Of a stretch of 64,000 nt of DNA, positions 16,287 to 26,038 are shown in pieces (positions within the stretch are counted from its first letter, which is position 1; the number at the start of each line of letters is the position of its first letter). The position numbers were made by a program, and so were the translations under genes. Origin of the DNA: an uncultured Actinomyces sp. (GTDB lineage: Bacteria > Actinomycetota > Actinomycetes > Actinomycetales > Actinomycetaceae). Under the pieces are notes generated by a model. The model saw only the letters and a program-made list of their open reading frames with translations, searched no databases and had not been told where the DNA came from. The stretch spans positions 62,001 through 126,000 of the forward strand of contig CALLSD010000062.1 in assembly GCA_938014245.1 (NCBI GenBank). Direction: 5' to 3'.

Positions 16287-19169
16287 TCAGTCACGCGGCT
16301 TTTCGCGCATTTCCCAGGTCTCGATGATGTCGCCTTCTTGGATATCCTTATAGCCCAAGGTGATACCACATTCGTAGCCCTCGCGGACTTCAGTGACATC
16401 GTCCTTCTCGCGGCGAAGCGATGCGATTTCCAGGTTCTCTGCAACGACGACGCCATCGCGAACCAGGCGAGCCTTGGTTCCACGCTTGATGGTGCCCGAG
16501 CGGACAATCGAACCAGCGATGTTGCCGAACTTGCCAGAACGGAAGACCTGACGGATCTCCGCGCTGCCCAATGCGACCTCTTCGTAGATCGGCTTGAGCA
16601 TGCCCTTCATCGCGGCCTCGACATCGTCGATCGCCGAGTAGATGACGTTGTAGTACTTGATCTCGACGCCCTCGGCATCGGCAAGTTCCTGAACGCGCTC
16701 TGCCGGGCGGACATTGAAGCCAATGATGACTGCGTTGTCCACGGTCGCCAGGTTGACGTCGTTCTGGGTAATTGCACCGACACCGCGGTGGATGATACGC
16801 AGAGCAACTTCTTCGCCCACGTCGATGCGCAGCAGCGAATCTTCCAGAGCTTCAACAGCACCGGAAACGTCACCCTTAATGACCAGGTTGAGGGTATCAA
16901 CCTCGCCTTCCTTGAGGACCTTATCGAAGTCTTCAAGGGAGACGCGCTTGCGGCGCTTGGCCAGCATGGCCTGACGTTCAGCAGCTTCACGCTTGTCAGC
17001 GATCTGGCGAGCGGTACGGTCATCGGAAGCAACCAGGAAGGAGTCACCTGCACGCGGGACCGAGGTCAGGCCCAGCACTGCAACCGGCGTCGAAGGTCCA
17101 GCCTCGGAAACATCGTTACCGCTGTCGTCGAACATCGCACGAACGCGGCCGTGCGAGGAACCGACAACCAGGGAATCGCCGACGCGCAGGGTACCGCGCT
17201 GGACCAGCATGGTTGCCACCGCGCCGCGTCCCTTATCAAGGTTCGCTTCAATGGCCACACCGCGTGCGTCCGTATCCGGGTTCGCTTCCAGGGTCAGCGC
17301 CGCATCAGCGGTCAGCAGCACGGCCTCGAGAAGCTCGTGTATACCCTTGCGCTGCTTGGCCGAGATGTCGACGAACATAACGTCGCCGCCGTACTCTTCG
17401 GCAACGAGGCCGTACTCGGTGAGCTGTGCACGGATCTTCTCCGGGTTCGCCTCTTCCTTATCAACCTTGTTAACGGCAACAACGATCGGCACGCCGGCTG
17501 CCTGCGCGTGGTTGATTGCTTCAACGGTCTGAGGCATGACACCGTCATCAGCTGCGACCACGAGGATCGCAATGTCGGTAACCTGCGCACCACGGGCACG
17601 CATAGCGGTGAAGGCCTCGTGACCGGGGGTATCGATGAAGGTGATCGGGCGGCGCGTGCCGTCCTCTGCGGTGACCTTCACCTGATAGGCGCCGATGTGC
17701 TGGGTAATGCCACCGTGCTCGGAATCGACGACGTCGGTGTGACGGATAGCGTCGAGGAGCTTGGTCTTACCGTGGTCGACGTGGCCCATGACCGTGACGA
17801 CCGGGGGACGCGGTTGCATGTTCTCTGCATCGTCCAGTTCTTCGGCTTCGAGGTCGATGTCGAAGGACTCGAGCAGTTCGCGATCTTCGTCTTCAGGAGA
17901 GACAACCTTGACGTCGTAGCCGAGCTCTGCGCCCAGTGCCTCGAAAGTGTCTTGATCCAGCGACTGCGTGGCCGTTGCCATCTCTCCGAGGTGGAAGAGG
18001 ACGGTGACCAGCGCTGCGGGATTGACGTTGATCTTCTCAGCGAAGTCAGCAAGGGAGGCACCCTGGCGGATACGGATCTGTTGTCCATCGCCGCGAGGAA
18101 TCGACACGCCACCAATGACGGGTGCGTTCTGCTGTTCGAACTCTTGACGCTTTGCGCGCTTCGACTTGCGTCCGCGCGAGCTCTTGCCGCCACCGCGACC
18201 GAATGCGCCCGGTGTTGCGCCGCGGCCGCCACCGCGACCACCACGCGGCGGAGCGAAACCGCCACCGGCATTTGCTCCGGGAGCACCCTGGGCGCCACCG
18301 CCACCAGCAGGACGGGTACCGCGGCCGCGACCGCCGCGAGGACGATCAGAAGAAGGTGCAGGACCGCCCGAGCGAGCGAAGTTTGCCTGTCCGGGCATCA
18401 TTCCCGGGTTTGGACGCGGACCGCCACCAGAAGGTGCGCCACCACGAGGCGGACGAGGACCTCCAGAACGTCCACCCTGTGCGCCTGCAGGACGCGGGGG
18501 ACGTTCGCCGCCCTGTGCGCCGCCGCGAGCGGGACGCGCTCCCCCACGGCCACCCTGGCTACCGCCGGGACGAGGCATGCCCTGGCTGGATGCATAGGGG
18601 TTGTTTCCGGGGCGGGGGCCACCGGGGCGAGGCGCTCCAGGACGAGGTGCACCCGGCTTGGGGGAAGCGCCACCAGCGGGACGGGGTGCGCGAGGCGCAC
18701 CCGGCTTGGGAGCTGCACCCGGCTTGGGGGCAGCTGCGTGAGTATCGCTTGCAGGACGAGCAGCTGGCTTGGGGGCGCGAGTTTCCTTCGCGCTTTCAGC
18801 TGCTTCACCCTTCGGGGCCTCAGCCTTAGGTGCGCGAGGCGCAGGCTTGCGCGACGCGGGCTTGGGGGCCTCGGGAGTGGGGGTTTCGTCCTTCACTGAA
18901 GCCTGAGCGGACTCTGCCGGCTTCTCAGCGCTGGCCTTCGCGCGAGGCTTCGGGGCAGCGGGCTTCTTGGACGTGCTCTTGGCGGCATCACCCGATGCGG
19001 CTGATCCGGAGAGCTTTTCAAAATGTTCACGCGCGTCACGCGCGACAGGGGGTTCAAGTGCGGAGGACGAAGCCTTGACGTATTCGCCCTTGTCTCGTAG
19101 GTAGGCCAGCAATTCCTTGCTGGGGATTCCGAGCTCTTTCGCGAGCTCGTGGACACGCAGTTTTGCCAC
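16287..19169 (-). CDS. infB: Translation initiation factor IF-2
   Basis: 960 residues. The start is GTG at 19169 with AAGGAG 5 bases upstream. An N-terminal IF2_N module (VHELAKELGIPSKELLAYL) leads into a long Ala/Pro/Lys then Gly/Arg/Pro-rich disordered region (about 60-350), a second IF2_N module, the GTPase with P-loop GHVDHGKTKLL and VNKVDKEEA-type G4, and C-terminal domains that bind fMet-tRNA. It delivers initiator tRNA to the 30S subunit. The long disordered insert is usual for actinobacteria. Last gene of the rimP-nusA-ylxR-infB operon. Confidence 0.97.
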   Translation of the reverse strand: MAKLRVHELAKELGIPSKELLAYLRDKGEYVKASSSALEPPVARDAREHFEKLSGSAASGDAAKSTSKKPAAPKPRAKASAEKPAESAQASVKDETPTPEAPKPASRKPAPRAPKAEAPKGEAAESAKETRAPKPAARPASDTHAAAPKPGAAPKPGAPRAPRPAGGASPKPGAPRPGAPRPGGPRPGNNPYASSQGMPRPGGSQGGRGGARPARGGAQGGERPPRPAGAQGGRSGGPRPPRGGAPSGGGPRPNPGMMPGQANFARSGGPAPSSDRPRGGRGRGTRPAGGGGAQGAPGANAGGGFAPPRGGRGGGRGATPGAFGRGGGKSSRGRKSKRAKRQEFEQQNAPVIGGVSIPRGDGQQIRIRQGASLADFAEKINVNPAALVTVLFHLGEMATATQSLDQDTFEALGAELGYDVKVVSPEDEDRELLESFDIDLEAEELDDAENMQPRPPVVTVMGHVDHGKTKLLDAIRHTDVVDSEHGGITQHIGAYQVKVTAEDGTRRPITFIDTPGHEAFTAMRARGAQVTDIAILVVAADDGVMPQTVEAINHAQAAGVPIVVAVNKVDKEEANPEKIRAQLTEYGLVAEEYGGDVMFVDISAKQRKGIHELLEAVLLTADAALTLEANPDTDARGVAIEANLDKGRGAVATMLVQRGTLRVGDSLVVGSSHGRVRAMFDDSGNDVSEAGPSTPVAVLGLTSVPRAGDSFLVASDDRTARQIADKREAAERQAMLAKRRKRVSLEDFDKVLKEGEVDTLNLVIKGDVSGAVEALEDSLLRIDVGEEVALRIIHRGVGAITQNDVNLATVDNAVIIGFNVRPAERVQELADAEGVEIKYYNVIYSAIDDVEAAMKGMLKPIYEEVALGSAEIRQVFRSGKFGNIAGSIVRSGTIKRGTKARLVRDGVVVAENLEIASLRREKDDVTEVREGYECGITLGYKDIQEGDIIETWEMREKPRD

Positions 19170-19278
19170 TTTTCTCCTTGTTCGGGAACGTCCCCGAAAC
19201 GGAGACGTATCACTGATATTGCAGGCAGCTCATCGCTGGGTACTCATCGGGTGCCCATGGGCTTTCAACCCGCTTTCG

Positions 19279-19557
19279 CTACTCGTTGTCCGGCGCCCTG
19301 TGCGCCGCTGACAGAATGGCCTCCCCCAAGGCCTTCCACTGCTGATCGGTCATGTCGACCGTTCGTCGCAGCGAACGCCCCATCGCCCGCCTGGTGCGGG
19401 CAAGGTCTAGGCAGCGAGCTTCGGGATGAAACCACGCTCCCCGACCGGGAAGTTGACGACGGGCATCAACGTGGAGATGTCCGTCGGTAGAGGCAACGAC
19501 ACGGATCAACTCCGAACGTTGCGCGCGTATTCCACAACCCACACAGGTGCGAAGCAT
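19279..19557 (-). CDS. ylxR: YlxR family RNA-binding/nucleoid-associated protein (DUF448)
   Basis: The core starts MLRTCVGCGIRAQRSELIRVV, the family's conserved opening with the CVGCG pair, and continues through PGRGAWFHPEARCLDLA. The start is uncertain: the ATG at 19557, a GTG at 19575 and the longer frame from 19614, which would overlap nusA, are all possible. I prefer 19557 because it matches family length (92 residues). YlxR lies between nusA and infB in most Gram-positives. It has been linked to RNase P and to transcription control elsewhere; its role here is not shown. Confidence 0.85.
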   Translation of the reverse strand: MLRTCVGCGIRAQRSELIRVVASTDGHLHVDARRQLPGRGAWFHPEARCLDLARTRRAMGRSLRRTVDMTDQQWKALGEAILSAAHRAPDNE

Positions 19558-19594
19558 AGAAGTGGATTGAGACACGCCTTCAAGCTTAGCTGAG

Positions 19595-20647
19595 TCAGTC
19601 CTCATCCAAGTCATCGGATTGTGAGCGACTGATCACGTCATCCGGTGTGGATGAACGCGATGCCAGTGCTTCTTCACCGTTTTCGGTGTCCGAGTGAATA
19701 TCGATGTGGAAGTCCGTCAGGCGTGCTGCGAGGCGTGCGTTCTGGCCTTCCTTACCGATAGCCAGCGAAAGCTGGAAGTCAGGGACAATCGCAGTGGCAG
19801 TGCGCTGTTCAACAGAGTGAACAACCACGCGGGACACGCGAGCCGGAGACAGAGAGTTAGCAACGAAACGCGCCGGATCCTCTGACCAATCGACGATATC
19901 GATCTTTTCCCCGCCCAGTTCGTTCATAACTGCACGCACACGCGAACCCATGGGGCCGATGCAGGCGCCCTTGGCGTTGACACCCTCACGGGTCGCCAAA
20001 ACAGCGATCTTCGAGCGGTGTCCAGCTTCGCGGGCGATTGCCTTAATGCGGACCAAGCCCTCTTGGATTTCGGGAACCTCGCGCTCAAACAGTCCCTTGA
20101 CGAGGCCGGGGTGGGTGCGCGACAAGGTAATGCGAGCACCGCGGTCAGTGCGTTCGACGGAAACGATGAGCGCACGCAGGCGGGTGCCGTGGGAGTAGTC
20201 CTCGCCGGGAACCTTTTCGGAATCGGGAAGAACGGCCTCGAAATCATCAGCCAGCTTCACGATGGTCATACGCGAGTCACGGGACTGCTGAACGACACCG
20301 GTAACGATCTGGCCAGTCTTGCCGGCAAAGTCACCCAATACACGCTGATCGTCGGCGTCACGCAGGCGCTGCATAATGACCGAACGCGCTGTGGATTGGG
20401 CGATGCGGCCAAAGTTCTTCGGGGTGTCGTCAAATTCTCCGATGGGGTTGCCATCGTCGTCTTCTTCGGTGGCCATCACGGTGACGCGGCCGGTGCGCTT
20501 ATCAATTTCGATGCGAGCCTTTGAAATCGCACCGGGGATGTTGTGGTAGGCCTTGAGTAGCGCTTCTTCGATGGCGTCAACCAGGGTATCGAGCGATACC
20601 CCCTTCTCGTGTTCGACCATCCGCAGGGCGGTCATATCGATTTCCAT
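19595..20647 (-). CDS. nusA: Transcription termination/antitermination factor NusA
   Basis: The ATG at 20647 (MEIDMTALRMVEHEKGV) has GAGGGA upstream and matches the usual N-terminus; the frame from 20665 adds six unlikely residues. 350 residues: NusA N-terminal domain, S1 domain (VTGVVQQSRDSRMTIVKLADDFEAV region), then KH1 and KH2 (VNAKGACIGPMGSRVRAVMNELGGEKIDIV; SLAIGKEGQNARLAARL). There is no C-terminal acidic repeat, as is normal outside proteobacteria. It binds RNA polymerase and modulates pausing and termination. Confidence 0.96.
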   Translation of the reverse strand: MEIDMTALRMVEHEKGVSLDTLVDAIEEALLKAYHNIPGAISKARIEIDKRTGRVTVMATEEDDDGNPIGEFDDTPKNFGRIAQSTARSVIMQRLRDADDQRVLGDFAGKTGQIVTGVVQQSRDSRMTIVKLADDFEAVLPDSEKVPGEDYSHGTRLRALIVSVERTDRGARITLSRTHPGLVKGLFEREVPEIQEGLVRIKAIAREAGHRSKIAVLATREGVNAKGACIGPMGSRVRAVMNELGGEKIDIVDWSEDPARFVANSLSPARVSRVVVHSVEQRTATAIVPDFQLSLAIGKEGQNARLAARLTDFHIDIHSDTENGEEALASRSSTPDDVISRSQSDDLDED

Positions 20648-20655
20648 AGCGTCCC

Positions 20656-21126
20656 TCATTCCCACGAGCCGAAGTCGACGCGCGAACGCGCCTTCTTGAT
20701 CTCGTCATATGCAATTGTGTGGCTTTCAGCGCCGGTATCTACAGTAGCGCTTTTCTCGTCTGCCTGGCTGACTCGTCCCACGACCTTGTCACCGTTGCGC
20801 AACTTCACGCTAACAAGTCCGCCGATCTGACGCATCCAGTGTTCAGGCTTCTTCAGCTCTCGTTCAAGACCGGGAGTGGATACTTCCAGCATGTAAGCGT
20901 CCGAGATCGGGTCGGCTGAATCCATGGCTTTGGAGATTGCCCGCGAGATTTCGGCAAGAGCATCGGAAGATAGACGCTCCGCACCAAGGGGTTCTTCAAC
21001 AGTGATGCGACACACCAAGTCCCCGTTTTGTTTGAGGATCGTTACCGCGTCAAGCTGCGCCCCCGCTTGGGTGACGATACCTTCGACCAGCGCACGGACC
21101 TGTTCTTCAATCTGTGTGGGTGCCAC
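20656..21126 (-). CDS. rimP: Ribosome maturation factor RimP
   Basis: Chosen start GTG at 21126 (VAPTQIEEQVRALV) with AAGGAG 5 bases upstream; an upstream GTG at 21147 is in frame but has no such site. About 156 residues with the RimP N-terminal alpha/beta domain and C-terminal SH3-like domain (SPISDAYMLEVSTPGLERELKKPEHW core, key residues near 95-115). It assists 30S maturation. First gene of the rimP-nusA-ylxR-infB operon, divergent from a lipoprotein gene. Confidence 0.93.
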   Translation of the reverse strand: MAPTQIEEQVRALVEGIVTQAGAQLDAVTILKQNGDLVCRITVEEPLGAERLSSDALAEISRAISKAMDSADPISDAYMLEVSTPGLERELKKPEHWMRQIGGLVSVKLRNGDKVVGRVSQADEKSATVDTGAESHTIAYDEIKKARSRVDFGSWE

Positions 21127-21196
21127 CTTCACTCCTTCACGCGACACGGTATTCTAGGCAATCGTACTCGTCTTTTGACCATGGGATGATGTTGTT

Positions 21197-22204
21197 GTGA
21201 AACACCCGAAACTCTTCACTGCGTGTATTGCTGTCCTCAGCATGTCCTTGGGGGCATGCGGAATCCACCTGGAATCTTCCGCCACCCATTTGCCCGCATT
21301 GACCGGTTTCGCCCTTTCCCGTGATGCTTCGGCAAGGACCGAGGCCGCCGCGGCCCAGCGCGCGCATTCCCTCGCTGCACTCGCAAGCGAGTGTTCCTCC
21401 TGCGCGTCTTCTCTCGAGGCCCTTGCGCAGAGTTCGCAGCAACGCTTGGATTTCCTCGGTGGAGTGTGGGACCCCTGGAAGAATCAGGAGAACACTGCCA
21501 ATCTTCCCCAGCCTGAAGAGGTTGCCGAAGCCCCTTACAGGATCGAAGAATTCATTTCGTGGCTGGTGATCTCGGCTCGCCGGGACCTGCGTGCAGCCAG
21601 CAACCCCACGACTTCCTCTCCTGAGCAATCGCGCCAACTGAGCGCAGTCGCGCTGGGACGCTACGCCTCGGCAGTGCAATTGGCCCAGGCATACGCAATC
21701 GACATCGATGCGGGCGATCAGGGCGTTGATGCTCTCGCCCAGCGATTCACCCAAGCCACAGGCGCCACCCCCAATTGGCTCGTCCGCCAGGGCGCTTCCT
21801 CCGACCTGACGCTTCCCTTGGCCTCGCAAACAACCTCTGCTTTTTCATCTTCCGACGAGGCCGCCGCTTCTACCGCGAGCTGGGACTGCATCGCACAGAC
21901 TCTGCCCAAGTCTGCGGTCCACACCGCCGACTTCTACGAGGCCGAGACCATTGAGAACGCTCTCCTTGATCGCGCCTCGCGTTCTTTGGAACGCGGGAGC
22001 AAGGATTCGCGCCAATTGCGCTGTTCTCTTGCAAACACCTCGCCTTCTGATCTTGCCCAGGCCAGCCTTCGCGCCGATGTCAACCTGCTCCAGTCCGACT
22101 CGCAAGATGTTCGTCTTTTCGGCGTTCAAGCCGCCGTCGACGATCTTCGTCTCTGGGCTGGTGCTCCGACCGTTACTTTTCCGGCGGTGGTGACACTTCA
22201 ATGA
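21197..22204 (+). CDS. Actinobacterial lipoprotein, function unknown
   Basis: 335 residues, GTG start. A lipobox (SLGACG, Cys near residue 21) ends the signal peptide, so the protein should be lipid-anchored outside the membrane. The rest is largely helical and Ala/Ser-rich with several Cys (SECSSCAS, WDCIAQ, LRCSL). WDPWKN near 98 stands out. I do not recognise a named domain; it may resemble DUF4439-type helical-bundle lipoproteins. It overlaps the next gene by four bases (ATGA), so the two likely act together, and it is divergent from rimP. Confidence 0.65.
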   Translation: MKHPKLFTACIAVLSMSLGACGIHLESSATHLPALTGFALSRDASARTEAAAAQRAHSLAALASECSSCASSLEALAQSSQQRLDFLGGVWDPWKNQENTANLPQPEEVAEAPYRIEEFISWLVISARRDLRAASNPTTSSPEQSRQLSAVALGRYASAVQLAQAYAIDIDAGDQGVDALAQRFTQATGATPNWLVRQGASSDLTLPLASQTTSAFSSSDEAAASTASWDCIAQTLPKSAVHTADFYEAETIENALLDRASRSLERGSKDSRQLRCSLANTSPSDLAQASLRADVNLLQSDSQDVRLFGVQAAVDDLRLWAGAPTVTFPAVVTLQ

Positions 22205-22683
22205 GCTCGGGACTTGCCGATTATCGTGATCTGCTCCCCCGCGGGGATGCGGATGCGCTCCATATTGAGCTCGATAACGGGGCGATCCTCGTTGCGGGAC
22301 GCTATGCCTTGATCATGATCCGTGAAGGTGAAGTCGCTGATTCGGCGATGTGGTACGAGGTTCAGAGTGCTCGCTGGGAGGGCGAGAAACAGGAGTTGAG
22401 CGTGAACTGGGTTGATCCGGCACGTTCTCCTCTAGTTGTTCATTCTTCGCATTCTCCCATGCGTCCTTTTATGGAAGACATCAGCGAGAAGGTCAATCGT
22501 ACTCAGGTTCTGGTTCGCAGCGTGAAAGCTCCAAATGGTGCGGTGATTACCGCGCAGATTCGCAAGCGCGAAGATGGAAAGTTGTTTTCTGTTCTTGCAG
22601 CACGCGGAAGGCTGGATGACGAGGCGATGGAGCTTGCACATTCCCTTGAAAAACAGCTGCGTGAAAGCGTCGGTTTGGAGTAG
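22201..22683 (+). CDS. Conserved-looking hypothetical protein coupled to the lipoprotein gene
   Basis: 160 residues with no signal peptide or membrane helix, so probably cytoplasmic. Alternating beta-strand pattern: NGAILVAGRYALIMIREGEV, then MWYEVQSARWEGEKQELSVNWVDP, then a C-terminal amphipathic helix ending EKQLRESVGLE. The profile is consistent with a PH-like small beta fold, but that is a guess from pattern only. The start codon overlaps the lipoprotein stop. The gene converges on dnaG with only 8 bases between stops and no visible terminator. Confidence 0.6.
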   Translation: MSSGLADYRDLLPRGDADALHIELDNGAILVAGRYALIMIREGEVADSAMWYEVQSARWEGEKQELSVNWVDPARSPLVVHSSHSPMRPFMEDISEKVNRTQVLVRSVKAPNGAVITAQIRKREDGKLFSVLAARGRLDDEAMELAHSLEKQLRESVGLE

Positions 22684-22691
22684 CCCGAGGG

Positions 22692-24653
22692 CTATTGTGC
22701 GCGCTCGGTGAAGCGCTGGCGCACTTCTTCGAGGCGCATGAGCTCTCGGAATGCTTGGGTGTATTGGGGATCATCTTCGCTCAGGCGTTGAAGGTTCGCA
22801 TTCGCATCCGCTAGGCGTCTTGTGACGTCGAGGCGGACCATTGCACCCATCGCTCCCCTGCAGTACGCGCGAAGTTGGTCCTCGCGGTCTTGAGGGAGCG
22901 GCGCAACTGCTAATTCCACCAACACGGCTGCGACCTCGGGAATCATGAGCGCGCGAACATCATCGACGAAGGCACGTGTTGCCGCCTGGACTGCCTTGGC
23001 GCCCTTCCCGAAGTGTTCTTCTGCTTGGCGAAGAACCTTCACGAAAGCATCCAATCCCCCTGCCGCGCGGATCGCATCGTGAACCGCACGATAGGAGGGG
23101 ACAGAAAATGCCTCTCCCCCGAGTTCTTCAAAGCCCGAACCCACCACATACATGGGGTATTGAATGAGTGCTTCAAGGGCTTGGCGCTCGATTCGAGAAA
23201 CCGGGTCCTCGGGGCCTCGCCTCACGGGAGCCGGCTGCGGAGTTTCCGCGGGCGCTCCCCTTCCCCCGTACGAGGCCGGGCGCGAGTGTGCGCTTGAGCG
23301 AACCGCACGCGAGACCTCGGAAATATCCATGCCGATCCACCCCGCGAGCGAACGCGTGTACTCGCGTTGGAGCGCGTGGTCGCGGATGCGAGCAACTACG
23401 GGAGCCGCCGCACGTAGGGCTTTCACGCGCCCTTCTGCGGTTCGCAAATCGAGCTGGCGCAAAACCGAACGGATAACGAACTCAAAAAGCGGCGTCCGAG
23501 AGTTCACCAACTCCACAACGGCGCGCTCTCCTTGAGCCATACGGAGCTCGCAGGGGTCCATGCCATTGGGTTCCACCGCGACGAAGGTCTGGGCCGCGAA
23601 GTTCTGGTCCATTTCAAAAGCACGAAGCGCGGCTTTTTGTCCTGCCGCGTCGCCATCGAAAGTGAAGATCACTTCTCCGCCGTGGGTTTTCCCATTGCTC
23701 AGGACAACTCCAGCGGCGCTGTCCGCACTATCTCCCAACAGGCGTCGGACGATTTTTACGTGGTCTTCACCGAAAGCGGTACCGCAGCTTGCGACCGCAT
23801 ATCCCACACCGGCGGCGTGGGCAGCCATGACGTCCGTGTAGCCTTCGACGATAACGACCTTGCGGTTTCGTGTAATTTCTTTCTTCGCAAGATCGAGGCC
23901 ATAGAGGACTTGAGACTTGTGATAGATCGGGGTTTCCGGGGTGTTGAGGTACTTCGGAGAATCCTTGTCCTCATCGTTCAAACGCCTAGCGCCAAAGCCG
24001 ATCGTCGCACCCGTAATGTCACGGATTGGCCACATAAGTCTGCCGCGGAAACGATCATAGAGTCCGCGGTTTCCGCGAGTTGCAAGGCCTGCAATCTCGA
24101 TTTCTTGATCGGTGAAGCCCTTGGACCGCAGGTGACGGGTGAGCGCATCCCATGAGCTGGGTGAATAGCCGATTCCGAAGTGGCGACAGGTCGCTTCATC
24201 GAAGCCTCTCTGACCGAGGAAACGACGTCCTTCGTGGGCTTCTGGGGAAGAGAGCTGCGCCTGGTAGAACTCTTCCGCAACGCGGTGTGCGTCAAGGAGA
24301 CGCTGACGGCGACCGGGTTCTTCGCGGCGAAGGGTTCCGCTGCCCGCGGCCTCGTAACGCAAAGTAATTCCGGCCTTAAGCGCAAGGGCTTCCACGGCCT
24401 CGGTGAAGGAAAGAGAATCGACTTTTTGTACGAAACTGATGACGTCCCCACCTTCACCGCAGCCAAAGCAGTGCCAAAAACCTTGGGAGGGGCGGACGTG
24501 GAACGAGGGCGTGCGCTCGTCGTGGAAAGGGCACAATCCTTTCAAAGAATCGACACCTGCTGGACGCAGGGCAACTCGCTCGCCGACGATTTCTTCAATG
24601 CGCGAAGCATCACGTACGGCGGCGATGTCTTCTTTGAGAATCAGGCCGGCCAT
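22692..24653 (-). CDS. dnaG: DNA primase
   Basis: 653 residues. CHC2 zinc-binding domain with Cys41, His44, Cys62 and Cys65 (CPFHDERTPS...WHCFGCGEGG). The catalytic core contains the EGYTDVMAAHAAGV and TFDGDAAGQKAALRAF Toprim motifs. The C-terminal helical DnaB-interaction domain covers about 450-653. It makes RNA primers at the replication fork. On the same strand as dgt upstream, separated by about 70 bases: the common actinobacterial dgt-dnaG pair. Confidence 0.97.
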   Translation of the reverse strand: MAGLILKEDIAAVRDASRIEEIVGERVALRPAGVDSLKGLCPFHDERTPSFHVRPSQGFWHCFGCGEGGDVISFVQKVDSLSFTEAVEALALKAGITLRYEAAGSGTLRREEPGRRQRLLDAHRVAEEFYQAQLSSPEAHEGRRFLGQRGFDEATCRHFGIGYSPSSWDALTRHLRSKGFTDQEIEIAGLATRGNRGLYDRFRGRLMWPIRDITGATIGFGARRLNDEDKDSPKYLNTPETPIYHKSQVLYGLDLAKKEITRNRKVVIVEGYTDVMAAHAAGVGYAVASCGTAFGEDHVKIVRRLLGDSADSAAGVVLSNGKTHGGEVIFTFDGDAAGQKAALRAFEMDQNFAAQTFVAVEPNGMDPCELRMAQGERAVVELVNSRTPLFEFVIRSVLRQLDLRTAEGRVKALRAAAPVVARIRDHALQREYTRSLAGWIGMDISEVSRAVRSSAHSRPASYGGRGAPAETPQPAPVRRGPEDPVSRIERQALEALIQYPMYVVGSGFEELGGEAFSVPSYRAVHDAIRAAGGLDAFVKVLRQAEEHFGKGAKAVQAATRAFVDDVRALMIPEVAAVLVELAVAPLPQDREDQLRAYCRGAMGAMVRLDVTRRLADANANLQRLSEDDPQYTQAFRELMRLEEVRQRFTERAQ

Positions 24654-24725
24654 GAGTTCAGTTTAGCGAGTGGACACTTTTCTAGCAGAAAGATGTGGAT
24701 GACGTCGGCCACCCGATCCGCTTTC

Positions 24726-25988
24726 TCACAACTGCGAGGAGAGCATGCCGCACATGCGTGCGTGCCAGCGCGATGCGGAGATATCGGTCAACGAGGCGAC
24801 TTGGTCGATGACGACACGTAGGCGCTGTCCCTCGTCCGTGGTTGAGCGCCATTGAGCGGCGAAAGGCGGCTCGAGATATTCGGGACCGGCGTTGACAAGA
24901 GCATCAACCAGGTCGTTGAGGAGCGTGCGCTGCTGGTAGTAAACGGGTTCGCTTTCGCGCGGACTCATGACGTAGTGGACCGCCATGCCCTTGAGGACTT
25001 GGATCTCCGCGCGAGTATTGGTCGGGACGACGAGCTCGGCGAGGTAGCGCCCCAGGGGCCGGTCTCCTGCGACCTCGCGGGTCGCCGAAACCGTTGCGTT
25101 GGAGAAACGGCCAATCAGCTCGCTAGTCAAGTCCTTCAGCGCAGCCAAATCAGCGTAGGAGCCACTGAAAGACGCCATCCATTCGGGCATGGTCACTAAA
25201 CGCTCGAAAGCGCGGTAGAGATCGTCTTCGCAAATCGATGTGCCATACCACTTCATGGTGGATTCAATGACCCCTTGGGTATGGGAATCGCTGCGTAGGC
25301 GTTCAAGGTCCATCTTCCCCGTTGCAACAGCGTCTTCCATGTCATGAACCGAGTACGCAATGTCGTCAGAGAGATCCATGATTTGAGCTTCGAGGCAGCG
25401 CTTGCCCGCTGGGATTCCTTGACGCATCCAGTTAAAAGTCGGGCGGTCGTCCTCGTAGACGGAGAATTTACGTTGAGACTTCACCGGGTCTGGGCCTTCA
25501 CCCCGCGCCCACGGGTATTTGCAGATCGCATCCAAAGTTGCACGCGTAAGGTTCAGGCCCGCCGGGCCATCTTGGCCAATAACTTTGGGTTCCAGACGCG
25601 CGACGATTCGCAAGGTCTGCGCGTTTCCTTCAAAGCCGCCGATCTCGCGTGCCAACTCGTTGAGTGCGAGCTCCCCGTTGTGGCCGAAGGGCGGGTGGCC
25701 CAAATCGTGGGAAAGACAGGCTGCGTCCACAACATCGGGGTCTGCGCCCAGTTCTTTGCCTAGTTCGCGCCCGACCTGGGCAACTTCGAGCGAGTGAGTA
25801 AGGCGAGTTCGGACAAAATCGTCCGATGTGGGCCCCAGAACCTGTGTTTTCTCCCCTAAACGTCGCAGCGCCGAAGAGTGAAGTACTCGCGCACGGTCGC
25901 GTTCGAAATCTGTCCGAGATCTGGATTTGGCAGTCTCTGGTACAAAACGCTCGCAATCGCTGGGCACATAGGCAGGGGAAGTGTTCAC
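24726..25988 (-). CDS. dgt: Deoxyguanosinetriphosphate triphosphohydrolase-like protein
   Basis: 420 residues with the HD-domain metal site His65 (RLTHSLEVAQ) and His94-Asp95 (CLSHDLGHPPFGHNGE), and downstream Asp in MDLSDDIAYSVHDMEDA. These enzymes cleave dNTPs to nucleoside and triphosphate and help set the dNTP pool. The length fits the actinobacterial Dgt-like class. It probably leads the dgt-dnaG transcript and has only about 50 bases to the divergent gene at 26039. Confidence 0.94.
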   Translation of the reverse strand: MNTSPAYVPSDCERFVPETAKSRSRTDFERDRARVLHSSALRRLGEKTQVLGPTSDDFVRTRLTHSLEVAQVGRELGKELGADPDVVDAACLSHDLGHPPFGHNGELALNELAREIGGFEGNAQTLRIVARLEPKVIGQDGPAGLNLTRATLDAICKYPWARGEGPDPVKSQRKFSVYEDDRPTFNWMRQGIPAGKRCLEAQIMDLSDDIAYSVHDMEDAVATGKMDLERLRSDSHTQGVIESTMKWYGTSICEDDLYRAFERLVTMPEWMASFSGSYADLAALKDLTSELIGRFSNATVSATREVAGDRPLGRYLAELVVPTNTRAEIQVLKGMAVHYVMSPRESEPVYYQQRTLLNDLVDALVNAGPEYLEPPFAAQWRSTTDEGQRLRVVIDQVASLTDISASRWHARMCGMLSSQL

Positions 25989-26038
25989 GTGATAAGCCTA
26001 ACTGCTTGCAGAGCGCTTTCATTGCATAAGATGGTGTT

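Noticed and set aside
16233..18899. Very long plus-strand open frame opposite infB
   Set aside because: It is the antisense shadow of the Gly/Arg/Pro-rich and GTPase codons of infB; it has no ribosome site or recognisable domain.
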